Positions 26,595-37,450 of a DNA stretch of 64,000 bases are shown one piece after another. How positions within the stretch are numbered: the first letter of the stretch is position 1; each line of letters begins with the position of its first letter. Origin of the DNA: Pseudomonadota bacterium (GTDB lineage Bacteria > Pseudomonadota > Gammaproteobacteria > Burkholderiales > Burkholderiaceae_C); NCBI GenBank assembly GCA_020161145.1, contig JAIUPQ010000006.1:209351-273350 (forward strand), read 5' to 3'. The position numbers were made by a program, and so were the translations under genes. A model generated the notes under the pieces. That model had not been told where the DNA came from, did not search any database, and saw only the letters and a program-made list of their open reading frames with translations.

Positions 26595-29500
26595 TCAGCC
26601 GACCCAGCGCCGCGCGTTGCGGAAGATGCGCATCCAGGGGCTGGCGGCGCTCACGTCGCCGCCGGCGGCAAAGCTCATCTGCACGTTGCGGAACACCCGC
26701 TCGGGGTGGGGCATCAGCACGGTGAAGCGGCCATCGGGCGTGGTCACGCTGGTCAGGCCCCCGGCGCTGCCGTTGGGGTTGAGCGGGTAGGCCTCGGTGG
26801 GCTGGCCGGCGCCATCCACATAGCGCATGGCGGCCACCACGTCGGCGGCACTGCCACGGCGGGCGAAGTCGGCATAGCCCTCGCCATGCGCCACCGCCAC
26901 CGGGATGCGGCTGCCGGCCATGCCCGCAAAGAAGAGAGAGGGGCTGTCCAGCACCTCGACCATGGCCAGCCGGGCCTCGTACTGCTCGCTCTTGTTGCGG
27001 GTGAAGCGCGGCCAGGCCTGCGCGCCAGGAATCAGGTCGGCCAGCGCGGCCATCATCTGGCAGCCATTGCACACGCCCAGCGCCAGGGTGTCGCTGCGCT
27101 GGAAGAAGGCGGCAAACTGCTCGGCCAGCTTGGGGTTGAAGCGGATGGAGCGCGCCCAGCCCTCGCCGGCGCCCAGGGTGTCGCCGTAGCTGAAGCCGCC
27201 GCAGGCGACGAAGCCCATGAACTGGTCCAGCCGCGCGCGGCCGGTCTGCAGGTCGCTCATGTGCACGTCGTAGGTGTCGAACCCCGCCTGGTGCATGGCG
27301 TAGCTCATCTCCACGTGGCTGTTGACGCCCTGCTCGCGCAGGATGGCGAGCTTGGGCCGCGCACCGCTGGCGATGAAGGGGGCGGCCACGTCCTCGGCCG
27401 CGTCGAAGGTCAGCGCCAGATGCAGGCCGGCGTCGCCGTGGCTGCTGGCCAGCGCGTGCTCGCTGTCGGCGCAGGCGGGGTTGTCGCGCTCGGCGGCGAT
27501 GCGCCAGCTGACGTCGTCCCAGGCGGCCTGCAGCTCGGTCAGCGCCGCCTGGTGCACCAGCCTGGCGTCGCGCCAGATGCGCAGCAGGCCGCTGTCATCG
27601 GGCTGGCCGATGACGTGGCTGTGGGCCGCCAGGCCGTGCTGGCGCAGCAGGGCCAGCACGGCGTCGCGCTGGCTGGCCGCCACCTGGATGACGGCGCCCA
27701 ACTCTTCGTTGCACAGCGCGGCCAGCGTCTGCGCGTGACGGCGGCCGCCCACTTGCTGGGCCCAGTTCTTGGCGTCGCCCGCGTCTTCGGTGGCCACCAG
27801 CATGTCCACGTTCAAGGCCACGCCGCGCCGGCCGGCAAACGCCATTTCGCAGACCGCCGCCCACAGGCCGCCGTCCGAGCGGTCGTGGTAGGCCAGCAGC
27901 TTGCCCTCAAGGCGCAGCGCGTTGATGGCGGCCACCAGGCTCTTGAGCAACTGCGGGTCGTCCAGGTCGGGCACGGTGCGGCCAAAGGCCTGCTGGGTCT
28001 GCGCCAGGATGGAGCCGCCCATGCGGGCCTGGCCACGGCCCAGGTCGATCAGGATCAGCACGGTGTCGCCACCCTGCAGCTGCGGCGTCAGCGTGCTGCG
28101 CACATCGCCCAGGCTGGCAAAGGCGGTGACGATCAGCGAGACGGGCGCCACCACCTGTTTGGTCTGGCCGCCGTCCTGCCAGCGGGTGCGCATCGACAGG
28201 CTGTCCTTGCCCACCGGCACGCCGATGCCCAGCGCGGGGCACAGCTCCATGCCCACGGCCTTGACGGTGTCGTAGAGCGCGGCGTCCTCGCCCGGCTCGC
28301 CGCAGGCGGCCATCCAGTTGCACGACAGCTTGACGCGCGACAGTTCGATGGGCGCGGCCAGCAGGTTGGTGATGCTCTCGGCCACCGCCATGCGGCCCGA
28401 GGCCGGGGCGTCCACGGCCGCCAGCGGCGTGCGCTCGCCCATGGCCATGGCCTCGCCACGGAAACCGGCGTAGTCGGCCAGCGTCACCGCGCAGTCGGCC
28501 ACCGGCACCTGCCAGGGGCCCACCATCTGGTCGCGGTGGGTCAGCCCGCCCACGGTGCGGTCGCCTATGGTGACCAAAAACCGCTTGCTGGCCACCGTGG
28601 GGTGGCGCAGCACGGCCAGCAGGGCGGCGGGCAGATCGACGCCCGCCAGCTCCAGCGTGCCGCCGTCGCGCGCCACGCGCTGCACGTCGCGCGTCATGCG
28701 TGGGGGCTTGCCCAGCAGCACGTCCAGCGGCATGTCGATGACGCGCTCGCCGCCGCTGCCGTCTTCCAGCACCAGCTCGGTGTCCTCGGTGGCCTTGCCC
28801 ACGATGGCGAACGGGCAGCGCTCGCGGGCGCACATCTGCTCAAACAGCGGCAGCGCGTCGGCGTTGACCGCCAGCACGTAGCGCTCCTGGCTCTCGTTGC
28901 ACCAAATTTCCTTGGGCGCCAGGCCGGTTTCTTCCAGCGGCACGGCGCGCAGGTCGAACACGGCGCCGCGCCCGGCACCGTCCACCAGCTCGGGGAAGGC
29001 GTTGCTGATGCCGCCCGCGCCCACGTCGTGGATGGCCAGAATGGGGTTGGCCTCGCCCAGCGCCCAGCAGTGGTTGATGACCTCTTGCGCGCGGCGCTGG
29101 ATCTCGGGGTTGCCGCGCTGCACGGAGTCGAAGTCCAGCGCCGCCGTGTTGGTGCCGGCGGCCATGGAGCTGGCCGCACCGCCGCCCATGCCGATGCGCA
29201 TGCCGGGGCCGCCCAGCTGCACCAGCAGCGTGCCCACGGGGAAGGCCACCTTGTGCGTCTGGCCGGCGCTGATGCTGCCCATGCCGCCCGCAATCATGAT
29301 GGGCTTGTGGTAGCCGCGCCGCACGCCCGCCACCTCTTGCTCATAGACGCGGAAGTAGCCGCCCAGGTTGGGGCGGCCGAACTCGTTGTTGAACGCCGCG
29401 CCGCCAATGGGGCCGTCGATCATGATCTGCTTGCTGCTGGCAATGTGCTCGGGCTTGCCGATGGCGCCCTGCTCCCAGGGCTCGGGCGTAGCGCCCAGAT

Positions 29501-30596
29501 GCAGGTTGGAGACCGAAAAACCGGTCAGCCCCGCCTTGGGCCGCGCGCCCCGGCCGGTGGCGCCTTCGTCGCGGATCTCGCCGCCCGCGCCGGTGGCCGC
29601 CCCGGGGAAAGGCGAGATGGCCGTGGGGTGGTTGTGCGTCTCCACCTTCATCAGCACGTGGGCCACCTCGTCGCGCGCACCGTAGCGCGGCGCGTTGGTG
29701 TAGCCGCCCGGCAGCCAGCGCTGCACGGGGCCGCCTTCCATCACGGCGGCGTTGTCGCTGTAGGCGACGATGCTGTGCTGGGGGTTCTGCTTTTCGGTGT
29801 GGCGAATCATGCCAAACAGCGACAGCGGCTGCGCCTGGCCATCGACGATGAAGTCGGCGTTGAAGATCTTGTGCCGGCAATGCTCGCTGTTGGCCTGGGC
29901 GAACATCATCAGCTCCACGTCGCTGGGGTTGCGGCCCAGTTGCCTGAAGGCGGTGTCCAGGTAGTCGATCTCGTCGTCCGACAAGGCCAGGCCCCAGGCC
30001 TGGTTGGCCTCCTGCAGCGCGGCGGTGCCACGCGCCAGCACGTCCACGTGGGCCAGCGGCTCGGCCGGCTGCGCGTCGAACAGGTGGCGGGCCACGTCCA
30101 CATCCGGCGCCACGCTTTCGGTCATGCGGTCGTGCAGCACGGCGGCCACGGCCTGCCATTCGGCCTCGGTCAGCGGCTTGGCGCCGCCCAGCAGACCGCC
30201 CTTGAGCGCCAGCGTGTAGACGGTGATGCGCTCCACCCGGTGCACCGGCAGGCCGCAGTTGTGGGCAATGTCGGTGGCCTTGGAGGCCCAGGGCGAGACG
30301 GTGCCCAGGCGCGGCATGACCACCACCTGGGCGCCCTCACCGGCCGCCGGGGCCGGCGGGCCGTAGGTCAGCAGCGCCGCCACCTGGGCGCGCTGGTCGG
30401 TGTTCAGCGGCGCGGTGGCCCAGACCCAGTGGCCAAACCGGGCCTGCACCCCGGTCACGCGCGGGCAGACCGCCTGCAGGCGCGGCAGCAGCGCCGCCGC
30501 ACGGAAGTCCGAGAGCGCCGCGCCCCCGTCAACGTAAGTCAGCAGATCGGAGGACGCGGTGGCGGCTTGGGGCATGGCAAAGAGGCTTGACGGCAT
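26595..30596 (-). CDS. purL: Phosphoribosylformylglycinamidine synthase (large single-chain PurL)
   Basis: 1333 residues from ATG 30596 (alternative ATG at 30575); normal for the betaproteobacterial fused enzyme. It makes FGAM from FGAR, ATP and glutamine in purine synthesis. Seen in order: an N-terminal PurS-like domain, two AIRS-related synthase halves (with [19 protein letters not shown] and the DVSDGGL-like [12 protein letters not shown] region), and a C-terminal class I glutaminase with the nucleophile in GVCNGCQ and His in AHGEGY. Upstream in-frame ATGs inside the divergent map gene give an unconserved extension and are rejected. The start is 55 bases from map. Confidence 0.97.
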   Translation of the reverse strand: MPSSLFAMPQAATASSDLLTYVDGGAALSDFRAAALLPRLQAVCPRVTGVQARFGHWVWATAPLNTDQRAQVAALLTYGPPAPAAGEGAQVVVMPRLGTVSPWASKATDIAHNCGLPVHRVERITVYTLALKGGLLGGAKPLTEAEWQAVAAVLHDRMTESVAPDVDVARHLFDAQPAEPLAHVDVLARGTAALQEANQAWGLALSDDEIDYLDTAFRQLGRNPSDVELMMFAQANSEHCRHKIFNADFIVDGQAQPLSLFGMIRHTEKQNPQHSIVAYSDNAAVMEGGPVQRWLPGGYTNAPRYGARDEVAHVLMKVETHNHPTAISPFPGAATGAGGEIRDEGATGRGARPKAGLTGFSVSNLHLGATPEPWEQGAIGKPEHIASSKQIMIDGPIGGAAFNNEFGRPNLGGYFRVYEQEVAGVRRGYHKPIMIAGGMGSISAGQTHKVAFPVGTLLVQLGGPGMRIGMGGGAASSMAAGTNTAALDFDSVQRGNPEIQRRAQEVINHCWALGEANPILAIHDVGAGGISNAFPELVDGAGRGAVFDLRAVPLEETGLAPKEIWCNESQERYVLAVNADALPLFEQMCARERCPFAIVGKATEDTELVLEDGSGGERVIDMPLDVLLGKPPRMTRDVQRVARDGGTLELAGVDLPAALLAVLRHPTVASKRFLVTIGDRTVGGLTHRDQMVGPWQVPVADCAVTLADYAGFRGEAMAMGERTPLAAVDAPASGRMAVAESITNLLAAPIELSRVKLSCNWMAACGEPGEDAALYDTVKAVGMELCPALGIGVPVGKDSLSMRTRWQDGGQTKQVVAPVSLIVTAFASLGDVRSTLTPQLQGGDTVLILIDLGRGQARMGGSILAQTQQAFGRTVPDLDDPQLLKSLVAAINALRLEGKLLAYHDRSDGGLWAAVCEMAFAGRRGVALNVDMLVATEDAGDAKNWAQQVGGRRHAQTLAALCNEELGAVIQVAASQRDAVLALLRQHGLAAHSHVIGQPDDSGLLRIWRDARLVHQAALTELQAAWDDVSWRIAAERDNPACADSEHALASSHGDAGLHLALTFDAAEDVAAPFIASGARPKLAILREQGVNSHVEMSYAMHQAGFDTYDVHMSDLQTGRARLDQFMGFVACGGFSYGDTLGAGEGWARSIRFNPKLAEQFAAFFQRSDTLALGVCNGCQMMAALADLIPGAQAWPRFTRNKSEQYEARLAMVEVLDSPSLFFAGMAGSRIPVAVAHGEGYADFARRGSAADVVAAMRYVDGAGQPTEAYPLNPNGSAGGLTSVTTPDGRFTVLMPHPERVFRNVQMSFAAGGDVSAASPWMRIFRNARRWVG

Positions 30597-30651
30597 GAGG
30601 GCAATCCCGCATTTTATTGGGGGTCGCGCCCGCAGCGCCGATAATCGCGCC

Positions 30652-31467
30652 ATGGCAATCACCCACAAGACGCCCGCCGACATCGAGGGCATGCGCATCG
30701 CGGGCCGGCTGGCCGGCGAGGTGCTGGATCTGTTGACCCCGCACGTCAAACCCGGTGTCACCACGGCCGAGCTGGATCGGCTGGCGCTGGACCACATCGA
30801 GCGCGTGCAGCAGGCCGTGTCGGCCACGGTGGGCTACCAGCCCCCGGGCTACCCGCCCTTCCCGTCGTCCATCTGCACCTCCATCAACCATCAGGTCTGC
30901 CACGGCATTCCCAATGACCGGCCACTGAGGAACGGCGACATCATCAACATCGACGTCACCGTCATCAAGGACGGCTGGCATGGCGACACCAGCCGCATGT
31001 ATGTGGTGGGCGAAGGCTCCATCGCCGCCAGGCGGCTGGTGCAGGTCACCTACGAGTGCATGTGGAAAGGCATCGAGCGCGTGCTGCCCGGCGCCCGGCT
31101 GGGCGACATCGGTGCGGCCATCCAGGCCCATGCGCATGCGGCCGGTTTCTCGGTGGTGCGCGAGTTCTGCGGCCATGGCATTGGCCGCAAGTTCCATGAA
31201 GAGCCGCAGGTGCTGCACTATGGCCGCGCCGGCACGCTGGACGTGCTGGTGCCCGGCATGGTGTTCACCATCGAGCCCATGATCAACGCCGGCAAGCGCG
31301 ACATCCGCGAGTTGGGCGACGGCTGGACCATCGTCACCAAAGACCGCTCGCTGTCGGCCCAGTGGGAGCACACCATCGCCGTCACCGAGACGGGCTACGA
31401 CATCCTCACGCTGTCGGCCGGCTCGCCCGCACCGCCAGCCTTCGTGCACGCAGCGGCCACGGCCTGA
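30652..31467 (+). CDS. map: Type I methionine aminopeptidase
   Basis: 271 residues from ATG 30652. The dinuclear metal site is complete: Asp in INIDVTV and DTSRM, His in [12 protein letters not shown], Glu in FTIEPM and in [10 protein letters not shown]. The conserved [14 protein letters not shown] loop is also present. It removes the initiator Met from nascent proteins. The stop overlaps the glnD start (TGATG, one base), so the two are coupled; the map-glnD order is the same as in many proteobacteria. An upstream extension of the frame overlaps divergent purL and is rejected. Confidence 0.97.
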   Translation: MAITHKTPADIEGMRIAGRLAGEVLDLLTPHVKPGVTTAELDRLALDHIERVQQAVSATVGYQPPGYPPFPSSICTSINHQVCHGIPNDRPLRNGDIINIDVTVIKDGWHGDTSRMYVVGEGSIAARRLVQVTYECMWKGIERVLPGARLGDIGAAIQAHAHAAGFSVVREFCGHGIGRKFHEEPQVLHYGRAGTLDVLVPGMVFTIEPMINAGKRDIRELGDGWTIVTKDRSLSAQWEHTIAVTETGYDILTLSAGSPAPPAFVHAAATA

Positions 31468-34067
31468 TGACCCCTGATCTGGCCCAGCGCCGCACTGCGC
31501 TGGCCGCTGGCCGGCAGGCGCTGATCACCAAGCTGCTGGCCAGCCGCCCCACCTCACAAGGCACCGCCCGCCACCTGCGCGAGATGACGCAGTTGGTCGA
31601 CGGTGCGCTGACCGCGCTGTGGCAGCGCAGCCAACTGCCCGACACCTGGGCGCTGGTGGCCGTGGGGGGTTATGGCCGCGCCGAGCTGTATGCGCACTCG
31701 GACGTGGACGTGCTCATCCTCGCGCCCGAGGGCCCGCAGGAGGACTCACCAGCCCATGCGGCGCTCACCGCCTTCATCACCGCCTGCTGGGATATCGGGC
31801 TGGAGATCGGCGCGGCCGTGCGCACCCCGGCCGATTGCCTCAGCGAGTCGGCAGCCGACGCCACCGTGCAGACCGCCTTGCTGGAATGCCGGCTGCTGAC
31901 CGGCGCGCGCAAGGTCTACGACGCCTTGCGCACCGCCCACGACGCGGCGCTGGAGCCCAAGGCCTTCTGGCGCGCCAAGCTGCTGGAGCTGCACCAGCGC
32001 CACGCCAAATACGAGGACACGCCTTACGCGCTGGAGCCCAACTGCAAGGAAAGCCCCGGCGGCCTGCGCGACCTGCAGGTGCTGATCTGGCTGGCCCGGG
32101 CGGCCAAGCTGGGCCGCAGCTGGAGCGAAATGGCCGCGCGCGATCTGGTCACGCCGTTCGAGGTGCGGCAGTTGCGCCGCCATGAGGCCGTGCTGCAGTC
32201 CATCCGCGCCCGGCTGCATGCGCTGGCCGGCCGTCGCGAGGACCGGCTGGTGTTCGACCTGCAGACCGCCGTGGCGCAGAGCTTCGGCCTGAAGGCCGGC
32301 AAGGGCGAGCGCGTCTCGGAGGCGCTGATGCGCCGCTACTACTGGGCGGCCAAGGCCGTCACCCAGTTGCACCAGATCGTGCTGACCAACCTGGACGAGC
32401 GCATCCACGGCACCGAGGCCGCGCCCATGCGCACCATCAACGGCCGCTTCCGCGACCGCGGCGGCAAGCTGGAGGTGGCCCGCGACGACCTGTATGCGCA
32501 ATACCCGCACGCCATTCTTGAAACCTTTCTGATCTACGCCCAGACACCGGGCATCACCGGCCTGTCGGCGCGCACGCTGCGCGCGCTGTACAACCACCGC
32601 AGCGTGATGGACGCGGCCTTCCGGCGCGACCCCATGAACCACGAGCTGTTCATGGACATCCTGCGCCAGCCCAGTGGCCAGACGCATGCGCTGCGGCTGA
32701 TGAACCAGACCTCGGTGCTGGGGCGCTACCTGTGGGCGTTCCGCCGCATCGTCGGGCGCATGCAGCACGACCTGTTCCACGTCTACACGGTCGATCAGCA
32801 CATCCTGATGGTGGTGCGCAACGTGCGGCGCTTCTTCATGCCCGAGCATGCCCACGAGTACCCGCTGTGCAGCCAGCTGGCGGCGCGCTGGGACAAGCCG
32901 TGGCTGATGTACGTGGCCGCCCTCTTCCACGATGTGGCCAAGGGCCGGGGTGGCGACCATTCCCAGCTGGGTGCCATCGAGGTGCGCCGCTTCGCCCGCG
33001 CCCATGGCATCACCGGTGAGGATGCGGCGCTGCTGGAGTTTCTGGTGCGCCACCACCTGACCCTCAGCACCGTGGCGCAGAAGCAGGATTTGTCCGACCC
33101 CGACGTCATCAGCGCCTTCGCCCAGTTGGTGGGCACCGAGCGGCAATTGACCGCGCTGTACCTGCTGACCGTCGCCGATGTGCGCGGCACCAGCCCCAAG
33201 GTCTGGAATGCCTGGAAGGCCAAGCTGCTGGAAGACCTCTACCGGCTGACGCTGCGCGCCCTGGGCGGCGACGCCCCAGGCACCCGCGCCGAGCAACTGG
33301 ATGCCCGGCGCGCCGAGGCGCTGCGGCTGCTGTCGCTGCGCGCCGTGCCGGCGGGAGCCGAGACGGCGCTGTGGGCCTCGGCGCACCTGAGCTACTTTGC
33401 CCGCCACGAGGCAGCCGACCTGGCCTGGCACGTGCGCGCGCTGCACGAGCACCTGCATGGCAGCGAGCCGGTGGTGCGCGCCCGCCCCTCGCCGGTGGGC
33501 GAGGGCTTGCAGGTGGTGGTCTACACGCCCGACCAGCCCGACCTGTTCGCGCGCATCTGCGGCTACTTCGACGGGGTGGACTTCTCCATCCTCGACGCCA
33601 AAGTCCACACCACGCGCGACGGCTATGCGCTGGACACCTTCCAGCTCGTCCACCCCGATGCCCGGGCCGGCCAGCTCAGTGCCTACCGCGACCTGATTGC
33701 GCTGGTGGAAAGCCAGCTGGCGGCCGCACTGCGCAGCCAGGCGCCGCTGCCGGCGCCGCGCAGCGGTCGCGTCTCGCGCCGGGTGCGCTTCTTCCCGGCC
33801 AAGCCCGAGGTCACGCTGCAGTCGGACGAGCGCGGCGAACACAGCGTGCTCGAGGTCACGGCCACCGACCGCTCGGGCCTGCTCTATGGCATCACCCGCG
33901 TGCTGGCCCGCCACAAGCTGACGCTGCATCTGGCCAAGATTTCCACCCTGGGCGAGCGCGTGGAAGACACCTTCCTCATCAGCGGCGAGGCGCTGCGCCG
34001 CCCCCGCGAGCAATTGCAACTCGAGAGCGACCTGCTCGACGCCCTGGCGCCCGAGGCTGCCCAATAA
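31467..34067 (+). CDS. glnD: Bifunctional uridylyltransferase/uridylyl-removing enzyme GlnD
   Basis: 866 residues. Domains in order: nucleotidyltransferase with GGYGRAELYAHSDVDVLIL (67-85), a GlnD uridylyltransferase helical region, an HD hydrolase with LFHDVAKGRGGDHS, and two C-terminal ACT domains (starting near VVVYTPDQPDLFARI and LEVTATDRSGLLYGI) that sense glutamine. It modifies PII proteins and so sets nitrogen regulation. The start ATG overlaps the map stop by one base. Relevant here because a glutamine-synthetase-like gene and polyamine degradation genes are at the left of the window. Confidence 0.96.
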   Translation: MTPDLAQRRTALAAGRQALITKLLASRPTSQGTARHLREMTQLVDGALTALWQRSQLPDTWALVAVGGYGRAELYAHSDVDVLILAPEGPQEDSPAHAALTAFITACWDIGLEIGAAVRTPADCLSESAADATVQTALLECRLLTGARKVYDALRTAHDAALEPKAFWRAKLLELHQRHAKYEDTPYALEPNCKESPGGLRDLQVLIWLARAAKLGRSWSEMAARDLVTPFEVRQLRRHEAVLQSIRARLHALAGRREDRLVFDLQTAVAQSFGLKAGKGERVSEALMRRYYWAAKAVTQLHQIVLTNLDERIHGTEAAPMRTINGRFRDRGGKLEVARDDLYAQYPHAILETFLIYAQTPGITGLSARTLRALYNHRSVMDAAFRRDPMNHELFMDILRQPSGQTHALRLMNQTSVLGRYLWAFRRIVGRMQHDLFHVYTVDQHILMVVRNVRRFFMPEHAHEYPLCSQLAARWDKPWLMYVAALFHDVAKGRGGDHSQLGAIEVRRFARAHGITGEDAALLEFLVRHHLTLSTVAQKQDLSDPDVISAFAQLVGTERQLTALYLLTVADVRGTSPKVWNAWKAKLLEDLYRLTLRALGGDAPGTRAEQLDARRAEALRLLSLRAVPAGAETALWASAHLSYFARHEAADLAWHVRALHEHLHGSEPVVRARPSPVGEGLQVVVYTPDQPDLFARICGYFDGVDFSILDAKVHTTRDGYALDTFQLVHPDARAGQLSAYRDLIALVESQLAAALRSQAPLPAPRSGRVSRRVRFFPAKPEVTLQSDERGEHSVLEVTATDRSGLLYGITRVLARHKLTLHLAKISTLGERVEDTFLISGEALRRPREQLQLESDLLDALAPEAAQ

Positions 34068-34074
34068 TGGCGCC

Positions 34075-34875
34075 ATGTCACACCCCTACTCCGAGCGCGC
34101 GCTGCGCGAGTCGCTGCGCTTTGACGTCCCGCACGCCAACCCTGCGCACCTGAGCACCTGGCTGACGCGCGGCTGGCGCGACTTCATGCGCTGCCCCCTG
34201 CCCGGCCTGTTGTACGGCGTGCTGCTGGCCACATTCGGCTGGTTTTTGCTGTGGCTGGCGCGCGATCACTTCTGGTTTCTGGCCGGCGCGTTTTCAGGCT
34301 TTCTGCTGGTGGCACCCATTGCGGCCACCGGCATTTACGCGGTGAGCCGGGCGCTGGAGCGCGGCCGCCCCGCCAACCTGGCCACCGCCCTGGCGGCCTG
34401 GCAGCCGGGCAAGCGGCGGCTGGTGGTGTTCGGCCTGCTGCTGGCGCTGGCAGGCACCGGCTGGGTGCTGACCTCGGCCGCCTTCATCACCGCTTTTGCC
34501 CCCGAGCCGGTGCGCACGCCGGCTGACTTTCTGCGTGTGGTGGTGCTGGCCAAAGAGGGTTGGTTGTTCGAGCTGTGGGTGTTGTTTGGCGCGCTGGGCG
34601 TGCTGCCGGTCTACGGCTCCAGCGTGGTGGCCATTCCGCTGCTGCTGGACCAGCGCGTGGGCGTGCTGGCCGCCGTGCTGACGAGCTGGCGCGTCATCAT
34701 CGCCCATCCCATTTCCATGGCGTTGTGGGCCGGCGTGCTGCTGGGCCTCACCGGCCTGGGCATGATCACGGGGCTGCTGGGCCTGATCGTCATCGCGCCC
34801 TGGCTGGCGCATGCGTCCTGGCACGTCTACCGCGATCTGGTGCGAGCCCCGGCCGAGACGCAGGAGGCCGCCTGA
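34075..34875 (+). CDS. DUF2189 integral membrane protein
   Basis: 266 residues with about six membrane helices, the last near residues 220-245. The N-terminal FDVPHANPAHLSTWLTRGWRDF and the following GLLYGVLLATFGW are typical for DUF2189, a family common in alpha- and betaproteobacteria and sometimes described as a putative transporter without experimental support. It lies 7 bases after glnD and overlaps the next small gene by one base (TGATG), so all four genes from map onward appear to be one transcript. Confidence 0.85.
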   Translation: MSHPYSERALRESLRFDVPHANPAHLSTWLTRGWRDFMRCPLPGLLYGVLLATFGWFLLWLARDHFWFLAGAFSGFLLVAPIAATGIYAVSRALERGRPANLATALAAWQPGKRRLVVFGLLLALAGTGWVLTSAAFITAFAPEPVRTPADFLRVVVLAKEGWLFELWVLFGALGVLPVYGSSVVAIPLLLDQRVGVLAAVLTSWRVIIAHPISMALWAGVLLGLTGLGMITGLLGLIVIAPWLAHASWHVYRDLVRAPAETQEAA

Positions 34876-35093
34876 TGTTTGGCTTCACCGAAGAGCAGAT
34901 CGCATGGTTCGGCATGACGGTGGGTGTCGCCGGCTTCATGCTCTACATGGTGTTCATCATCTTCCAGCTCGCGCGCGAGTCCAAGGCCGGGCGCTTTGGC
35001 ACCTTCGTGCTCTTTCTGGGCCTGGGCGTGGGGCTGATCGGCTTCGTGGCCAAGGGCGTCATCAAGTTCTTCATGGCGGGGCTGGACCAGTAG
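34875..35093 (+). CDS. DUF2788 small inner-membrane protein
   Basis: 72 residues. Two hydrophobic helices (about 12-33 and 44-66) are joined by the basic loop ARESKAGRFG; the motif is characteristic of DUF2788. Function unknown. Its start overlaps the DUF2189 stop by one base. It ends 19 bases before the convergent prolyl oligopeptidase stop, closing the map-glnD-DUF2189-DUF2788 unit, with no evident hairpin terminator in that short gap. Confidence 0.85.
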   Translation: MFGFTEEQIAWFGMTVGVAGFMLYMVFIIFQLARESKAGRFGTFVLFLGLGVGLIGFVAKGVIKFFMAGLDQ

Positions 35094-35112
35094 GCCAGCC
35101 CCGCCATCCGGC

Positions 35113-37284
35113 TCAGCGCTTGGGCGCGAAAGCCGCGTCGCCGAACTGCCAGAGGAAGAAGCTCCACACATCGGCCGTCTCGTCCAGCCGCTGCGAGACG
35201 CTGGAGCCCATGCCGTGGCCGGCCTCGAAGTCCACCCGCAACAGCGCCGGCTTGCCCTTGGCCAGGCCGTCCGGGTTGGCAGCCTGCAGGCGGGCGGCAA
35301 ACTTGGCCGGAATCCAGGCCTCCACGCGCGGGTCGTTGGCGCCGGTGGTGACGATGACGGCCGGGTAGCTGCGGCCGTCCTGCACCCGGTGGTAGGGGCT
35401 GAGCGCATACATGCTCTTGAAATGCGCCGGGTTGGTGACGGTGCCGAACTCGGCCACGTTGGGCGCACCGTTGGGCGTGAGCTCCATGCGCAGCATGTCG
35501 GACAGGCCCACCGCGCTTTGCGCCGCCGCCAGCAAGTCCGGGCGCTGGGTGACGGTGCCGCCGATGGTGATGCCGCCTGCGCTGCCGCCGGTGCCGGCCA
35601 GTTTGGCCGGTGAGGTGTATTTGTTGGCGATCAGCCATTCGGCGCAGGCGATGAAGTCCGACACCGTGTTTTGCTTGGTGGCGATGTGGCCGCCCTGGTG
35701 CCACGCCTCACCCAGCTCGCCGCCACCGCGCACATGGCAGGTGGCCAGCACGCCGCCGCGCTCCACCCAGGCCAGCCGGGTGGCCGCAAAGCGCGGCTCC
35801 AGCGTGATGCCGTAGGCACCGTAGCCGGTCAGGATGGTGGGGCGCTGGCCGTCCAGCGCCACGTCTTTGGGCGCGACGATGGACAGCGGCACCATCACGC
35901 CGTCATGGCTCTTGACCATGACCTGGCGCGCGGTCACGCCGGTCATGGCCACCGCCGCCGGCTTCTGGATGGACAGCACGCGCGGCTTGGCATCCGGCTT
36001 GCGCGCATCCAGCAACAGGCTTTGCGGCGCCTGGGTCCAGCCCTCCAGCAGCACCAGCACCTGGCCGTTCTTCAGGGCGTTGACGCTGCGCAGCGTGCCG
36101 TCAAAAGGCAGGGCCACCGTGGTGACAGTGCCCTGTTTGCGATCCACCCGCCACAGCTTGCTGACGCCCGCGTCCAGCGCCCTCACATAGACTGCATCGT
36201 CGCCCACCTCCAGGTCGCGCAACACGGTGTCCCCGGCCGGCAGCACGACTTTGAACTTGGCGTCGGGCCGGCTCAGGTCCAGGCTCACCAGCTCGCGGCG
36301 CGAGGCCGTCTTCTGCGTCAGCGCATAGAGGGTGTGACCCGCCAGGGCCGCACGGACGACCCGGTCTTCGGGCCGGATCACGCGGCGCCAGGGCGTGGTG
36401 GCACCTTTCAACTGCTTGAGCGATGCCACCCAGTAAGAGCGGTCCACCGCGTCGCCGTGCAGCACTTCGGCCAGCGCCCAATCCGAGCCCTTGGCCAGAT
36501 GCACATAAGGCAGGTCGGGGATGGCGAACGGCTGGCTGGCGCTCACCTCCCAGCCGAACAAGGCCGCGTCCCTGGCCGCGTCCTGGCCCAGCTTGTGCAG
36601 GTAGACCGCGCTCTTGTTGTAGCGCTCATCGGCCGGGTGGCGGTTGTAGGCGAAGCCGGACGCGTCGGCCAGCCAGGCCACGCCACCCTCGTTCAAGCCG
36701 GTGCGGTCGATGGCTTCACTGAGGAATTTGCCGCTGGTCAGATCCAGCACGCGCAGCACGCTGTTTTCCGAGCCGCCCTTGGACAGGCCCAGCGCCAGCA
36801 GCTTGCCATTGGGCGCGGCGCTGTACCAGTCGATGGCGTGCTTGCCCGGCTCACCGGGCAGGTTGTTGGGATCCAGCAGCTCCCGCTCGGCGCCGTCCAG
36901 CCCCTGGCGCAACCACAGCCGCGCCTGGTCCTGGCCCGGCGTGCGTTTCAGGTAGAACAGCTGGTCCGCCACCACCTGATAGTCGGCGGTGAACTCCCCC
37001 GCATCCGACAGCTGACCCAGGCGCTCCCGCAGCGCAGCGCGGCCAGGCAACTGGCCCAGCACCTCGGCGGCCAGCGCGGTCTGCGCCCGCATCCAGGCCT
37101 GGAATTCGGGCGACTGCATGTTCTCCATCCAGCGGTAGGGATCGACCACCACGGTGCCGTGATAGGTGTCGCTGACGGGCTTTTGCGGGGTGGCCGGGTA
37201 GGCCGTCGGGTTTTGCGCCTGCGCGGACACGCTCAGGCAGGCGCCGGCCAGCGCACTGGCTTTAACTAGGGTATGGAGGTTCAT
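35113..37284 (-). CDS. Prolyl oligopeptidase (S9A), exported
   Basis: 723 residues with a signal peptide (about 1-23, ending SVSAQAQ). The N-terminal half is the seven-bladed propeller that gates the active site, and the C-terminal alpha/beta-hydrolase has Ser568 (GGSAGG), Asp651 (TGANDPRV) and His690 (EAGHGMG). It cleaves short peptides after proline, probably in the periplasm. Length is normal for the family. The 166 bases upstream (37285-37450) show no clear gene; a small plus-strand frame there has no support. Confidence 0.92.
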   Translation of the reverse strand: MNLHTLVKASALAGACLSVSAQAQNPTAYPATPQKPVSDTYHGTVVVDPYRWMENMQSPEFQAWMRAQTALAAEVLGQLPGRAALRERLGQLSDAGEFTADYQVVADQLFYLKRTPGQDQARLWLRQGLDGAERELLDPNNLPGEPGKHAIDWYSAAPNGKLLALGLSKGGSENSVLRVLDLTSGKFLSEAIDRTGLNEGGVAWLADASGFAYNRHPADERYNKSAVYLHKLGQDAARDAALFGWEVSASQPFAIPDLPYVHLAKGSDWALAEVLHGDAVDRSYWVASLKQLKGATTPWRRVIRPEDRVVRAALAGHTLYALTQKTASRRELVSLDLSRPDAKFKVVLPAGDTVLRDLEVGDDAVYVRALDAGVSKLWRVDRKQGTVTTVALPFDGTLRSVNALKNGQVLVLLEGWTQAPQSLLLDARKPDAKPRVLSIQKPAAVAMTGVTARQVMVKSHDGVMVPLSIVAPKDVALDGQRPTILTGYGAYGITLEPRFAATRLAWVERGGVLATCHVRGGGELGEAWHQGGHIATKQNTVSDFIACAEWLIANKYTSPAKLAGTGGSAGGITIGGTVTQRPDLLAAAQSAVGLSDMLRMELTPNGAPNVAEFGTVTNPAHFKSMYALSPYHRVQDGRSYPAVIVTTGANDPRVEAWIPAKFAARLQAANPDGLAKGKPALLRVDFEAGHGMGSSVSQRLDETADVWSFFLWQFGDAAFAPKR

Positions 37285-37450
37285 GGTGGGGCTGGGTTGG
37301 GTGAGGGACTGGGGGGACCGAGGAGCTGCATCCTAAACAACAGCGCATATCGAGCCGCCAGAGTGGTCTTGTCCTGCGGCATGACGCTGCTGGGGGCTGA
37401 CGCAGTGGATGTCACGGTGCCGGTGATCGACGTTGGTCCAGCGCACGAAC

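Noticed and set aside
26373-30590. 1405-codon plus-strand open frame antisense to purL
   Set aside because: Sequence is low complexity (Gly/Ala/Gln/His/Arg) without motifs, while the minus strand encodes complete PurL.
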